Source: Gloeobacter violaceus PCC 7421 | GTDB taxonomy: Bacteria > Cyanobacteriota > Cyanobacteriia > Gloeobacterales > Gloeobacteraceae | Direction of reading: 5' to 3' | Length of the DNA: 64,000 nt | Assembly: GCF_000011385.1 (NCBI RefSeq) | Contig: NC_005125.1 | Span: forward strand, 2,170,001 to 2,234,000 | In this document: one piece after another, positions 61,840 to 64,000 of the stretch | How the letters are laid out: every line of letters begins with the position of its first letter | Position numbering within the stretch: the first letter of the stretch is position 1 | Position numbers and translations under genes: made by a program | Notes under the pieces: model-generated | The model's input: only the letters and a program-made list of their open reading frames with translations | What the model was told of the DNA's origin: nothing | Databases searched by the model: none

Positions 61840-62310
61840 ATGCACATGCAGAAGTGGGGGGCACTACCGGTTGCCCTTGGATTGACTTTTACCCTGTGCG
61901 GCTCTGCTGCGGCACAGGTGAAGGCGGATCTCGCTTTGACCCGTTCGTTGCTGCGGACCGATCGCCAGGAAGTGGTAGCCAGGGCGATGAATCTGCGCGA
62001 GAAAGAAGGCGAAGTTTTCTGGCCCCTCTACCGGGAATACCAGGCAGAGGTTACCAAACTCAACGACCGGTTCATTCCGATTCTCGATACGGTCTTTGAG
62101 AACAAACCCCTCGGCGAACCAAAAGCCCAACAGCTTATCGACGAGGTTCTTCAAATCCGCGAAGACGAGCTCAAGCTTAAAAAAACCTACGTCCAGAAGT
62201 TTCGGACCGTATTGCCTGCTCCCATCGTCGTCAGGTATTTTCAGCTGGAAGACAAACTGGATGCCGTCGATCGATTTGATCTAGCCGGTACCATTCCGCT
62301 TGTAAAATAG
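61840..62310 (+). CDS. exported helical hypothetical protein
   Basis: A 156-residue protein with a signal peptide (LPVALGLTFTLCGSAAAQV). The mature chain is mostly charged helices (VEFWPLYREYQAEVTKL-like stretch, LRTDRQEVVARAMNLREKEG). The size, Arg/Glu-rich helices and export resemble Spy/CpxP-type periplasmic proteins, but no LTxxQ motif is seen, so the comparison is weak. The ATG at 61840 follows GGAG. It stands alone. Confidence 0.7.
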   Translation: MHMQKWGALPVALGLTFTLCGSAAAQVKADLALTRSLLRTDRQEVVARAMNLREKEGEVFWPLYREYQAEVTKLNDRFIPILDTVFENKPLGEPKAQQLIDEVLQIREDELKLKKTYVQKFRTVLPAPIVVRYFQLEDKLDAVDRFDLAGTIPLVK

Positions 62311-62409
62311 ACCTCTTGCATAAAGCTTCGCGTCCTTGGCAAAATTGGCCGAGCGCGAGACGCGGCCATGCATGGCTGACTGGGCGAAGCGGTCGACCTT
62401 CGCCGCCGA

Positions 62410-62752
62410 TTGTCAGTCTAGATATTTTCCATTTCTAGAGCAAAGCGGTTTCGATGCAGTGCACTGGTCCTGCATCGGTGACCCAAAAGCAGAAGATCGC
62501 GCCTTGGTGTTGTAGGCGAAGGCCAATGGGTACCTCGTTTTCACCCACGATTTAGATTTTGGAGCAGTGTTGGCTGCTACTCGCGCAGATGGCCCCAGCG
62601 CCATGCAAGTACGCTCACAGGACACCCTACCGGGCACCATGGCAAACGTCGTCGCCAGCGCTCTGCATCAGTTTCAAACTGAATTGGAGGTAGGAGCCCT
62701 TGTTGTTGTAGATAGGGGTCGTTCGAGAGTGCGTGTACTTCCAATCAGTTGA
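62410..62752 (+). pseudogene. DUF5615 PIN-like toxin pseudogene, interrupted by an in-frame stop
   Basis: The frame reads FLEQSGFDAVHWSCIGDPKAEDRALVL, then an in-frame TAG, then AKANGYLVFTHDLDFGAVLAA and on to GALVVVDRGRSRVRVLPIS. The order matches DUF5615 proteins (THDLDFGA motif and the final RxRVLPI). The N-terminal strand with the first Asp (MKxLVDxxLSP) is not recognisable, and one stop splits the middle, so this is a degraded gene. It lies between the exported protein and the chpX-type gene. The preceding bases, including GACCTCTTGCATAAAG at 62310, do not reveal its origin. Confidence 0.75.
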
Positions 62753-63872
62753 ACGCCGGCAGCCGAGAATGCATTAGCCGGTCCATCCAGTTTTCAAGAT
62801 AGGCGCGGTTGGCCCGCTGCTGATCAGGTCCGTCGGTATCGATTGGGTAGGGGGCAAGACCCAGCATGGCGGCGGTGGTGACACAGAACATCGATTTTTG
62901 GAAGCTCACGCAGATTTGCACCCGCATGTCTTCTTCGCCGCGCAGGCTGCCCAGGTAATACTCGCGCAGGTACTTGGGCAGGTGCTGCTTCATGTCCTGC
63001 ATCAACAGCGTCGGCGGAATGCCCGAGCCGCCGATGGGAAGCGGATCGGCGTAGAGCGCGCCGTAGTTGAAATCGGCCTGATTTTCGGAAATTTGGCCCG
63101 CCTGGGCGTTGTAGGAGACCGTGCCCATAAACGGAAACGAGCGGAAGAAAACCGCTTCGACGTAGGGCACCGCGGCGTCCATCAAAAAGTGCAGTCCGGC
63201 CTCGGCCGGAATCAGTTCGTAGTGCTCGCCGCGAATATCGACCGCGTAGGTAAGGGGCAGATTCGCCGCCTCCACCAGACCGTCTTTGATGTGGGCCACC
63301 ACGTCGGGAATCGAGCGGATCTCACCCCGGTCGTAGCGGTCGGAAAGGATCAGAAACATCGGGCTCATCACCCGCCAGAACTGCCCCAGCACGCTGTAGT
63401 AACAGCTCTGGCGCGCCCACTCCGGCAGGAAATCCGGGAATATGCGGTGCAACAGCCCGGCGGCCGGGTTGAACTTGATCTTGGCGCGGATCGCCCGCTC
63501 GGCCCGCTCGGCAAAGGCGGGGCTGTCCAGGTAGGCGTCGAGTTTGGCGGCCCCGTGCCAGAGCATCGCCTTCATGCAGTACTCAGAAAATTCGTAATTA
63601 ATTCGCTGGTGGGCCCAGTGATCGAGCAGCTTCGGCAGGCTCACCTTGCCGTTGAAATACTTGAAAAACGGAAAGAAGACCAGAAACTGGCGATCGGCGA
63701 TGTAGAGCAGGTTGCGCCAGTAGGCGTCGAGCACCACGCCGTAGCTTTTGAGGACACCGACCACCTCCATCAGGTTGTCGGAACCGTCGGGCAGGAGCGC
63801 CCCGCCCGCCTCCATCCGCAAGATCACCTTGCCGAGGGGATGGGAAGAGCCTTTCTGGTCGTACATCACCAC
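62745..63872 (-). CDS. CO2 hydration protein (ChpX/ChpY, CupA/CupB family)
   Basis: A 375-residue protein of the cyanobacterial NDH-1 complexes that convert CO2 to bicarbonate. The family phrases are LMEVVGVLKSYGVVLDAYWRNLLYIADRQFLVFFPFFKYFNGKVSLPKLL, YCMKAMLWHGAAKLDAYLDSPAF and FPDFLPEWARQSCYYSVLGQFWRVMSPMFL. The GTG at 63872 sits eight bases after AAGGAG; an ATG two codons later is the alternative. It follows the 3' end of another gene by 12 bases, as in the ndhF-ndhD-chp operons. ChpX and ChpY cannot be told apart here. Confidence 0.93.
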   Translation of the reverse strand: MVMYDQKGSSHPLGKVILRMEAGGALLPDGSDNLMEVVGVLKSYGVVLDAYWRNLLYIADRQFLVFFPFFKYFNGKVSLPKLLDHWAHQRINYEFSEYCMKAMLWHGAAKLDAYLDSPAFAERAERAIRAKIKFNPAAGLLHRIFPDFLPEWARQSCYYSVLGQFWRVMSPMFLILSDRYDRGEIRSIPDVVAHIKDGLVEAANLPLTYAVDIRGEHYELIPAEAGLHFLMDAAVPYVEAVFFRSFPFMGTVSYNAQAGQISENQADFNYGALYADPLPIGGSGIPPTLLMQDMKQHLPKYLREYYLGSLRGEEDMRVQICVSFQKSMFCVTTAAMLGLAPYPIDTDGPDQQRANRAYLENWMDRLMHSRLPAFN

Positions 63873-63884
63873 GGACGGTTCTCC

Positions 63885-64000
63885 TTAGGGGGTAGGGGCG
63901 CGGCGCACCGCGACGGTGTGGGTGCGCTCGGCTTTAGCGGGCAGCGCGTCCGCCAGGGCGGGCCGCTCGGCGACGAGGGCGGCGGTGGTCGCTTCACTCC
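63885..64000 (-). CDS. C-terminal end of the upstream gene (probable NdhD-type subunit), partial
   Basis: The open frame enters from the right edge and ends with TAA at 63885-63887. About 38 codons are visible, with a tail rich in Ala and Arg (ALADALPAKAERTHTVAVRRAPTP). It lies 12 bases before the CO2 hydration gene on the same strand. In cyanobacteria the gene before chpX/Y is usually ndhD, but the visible tail has no diagnostic motif, so the identity is inferred from position. Confidence 0.5.
   Translation of the reverse strand, partial: SEATTAALVAERPALADALPAKAERTHTVAVRRAPTP

Noticed and set aside
62300-62409. insertion sequence end at GACCTCTTGCATAAAG next to the DUF5615 pseudogene
   Set aside because: It resembles transposon ends but there is no paired inverted repeat, target duplication or transposase in reach.

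Overview
The window reads as a GC-rich cyanobacterial chromosome, most likely Gloeobacter or a close relative. The cyanobacterial markers are a CO2-hydration protein of the ChpX/Y family behind the tail of an upstream gene, an HLIP-type one-helix protein, ClpC, the Ccs1/CcsA cytochrome c assembly pair and several small cyanobacterial families (DUF2301, DUF3285, DUF6737). No ribosomal RNA, CRISPR array, prophage or intact insertion sequence was seen. One tRNA gene (Asn, GTT) is present. Genus and functions are assigned from recognition of protein families, not from a database search.

Layout. 1-4.9 kb: AlkA-type DNA glycosylase, two small proteins, ccs1-ccsA-lepB. 4.9-6.1 kb: toxin/antitoxin islet (PIN toxin with Phd-type antitoxin, and a lone DUF433 protein). 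6.1-14.9 kb: a BlaI-type repressor and an M56 membrane protease, followed by a TolC/MFP/RND heavy-metal-type efflux operon with two histidine-rich exported proteins. The same inverted repeat TTGCA-N5-TGCAA lies in front of both the regulator pair and the efflux operon. 14.9-16.8 kb: PstS, a CsoR-type metal sensor, a small protein, tRNA-Asn. 16.9-22.2 kb: a five-gene type IV secretion-like operon (VirB8-like, VirB10-like, VirB9-like, a cysteine-bearing exported protein and a VirD4/TraD-type ATPase) with no relaxase or VirB4 beside it. 22.2-28.9 kb: Rpn-type nuclease, methyltransferase, HAD hydrolase, adenosine-specific-kinase family protein, LarE, PHP phosphoesterase, nucleotide-sugar-type epimerase.

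28.9-37.2 kb: a gyrase A/ParC-type subunit, then a TonB-dependent receptor, an ECF importer (S, T and a double-ATPase) and a methyltransferase in one run. 37.2-45.2 kb: HLIP, a pyruvate/indolepyruvate-type decarboxylase divergent from a tryptophan 2,3-dioxygenase-like gene, a CBS-histidine kinase-RCK_C fusion, an NTF2-like protein, thrC with a ThiS/MoaD-like gene, rimI. 45.5-53.4 kb: clpC, a hsp70 5' fragment, two tandem ankyrin paralogues, a circularly permuted ATP-grasp gene coupled to a ClpC-N-domain/Uma2 fusion gene. 53.7-58.3 kb: sulfate ABC operon (cysA-sbp-cysT-cysW) ending in a DUF2490 outer-membrane barrel. 58.4-64 kb: RHH/ParE toxin-antitoxin pair, SBBP/IPT surface protein, rlmN, a broken DUF5615 toxin gene, and the 3' end of a probable NDH-1/CO2-uptake operon.

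The most original items are the ClpN-Uma2 fusion whose nuclease site looks degenerate, the relaxase-less T4SS-like operon, the shared palindrome linking a BlaI/M56 pair to a metal efflux operon, and the CBS-histidine kinase with a C-terminal RCK_C domain.
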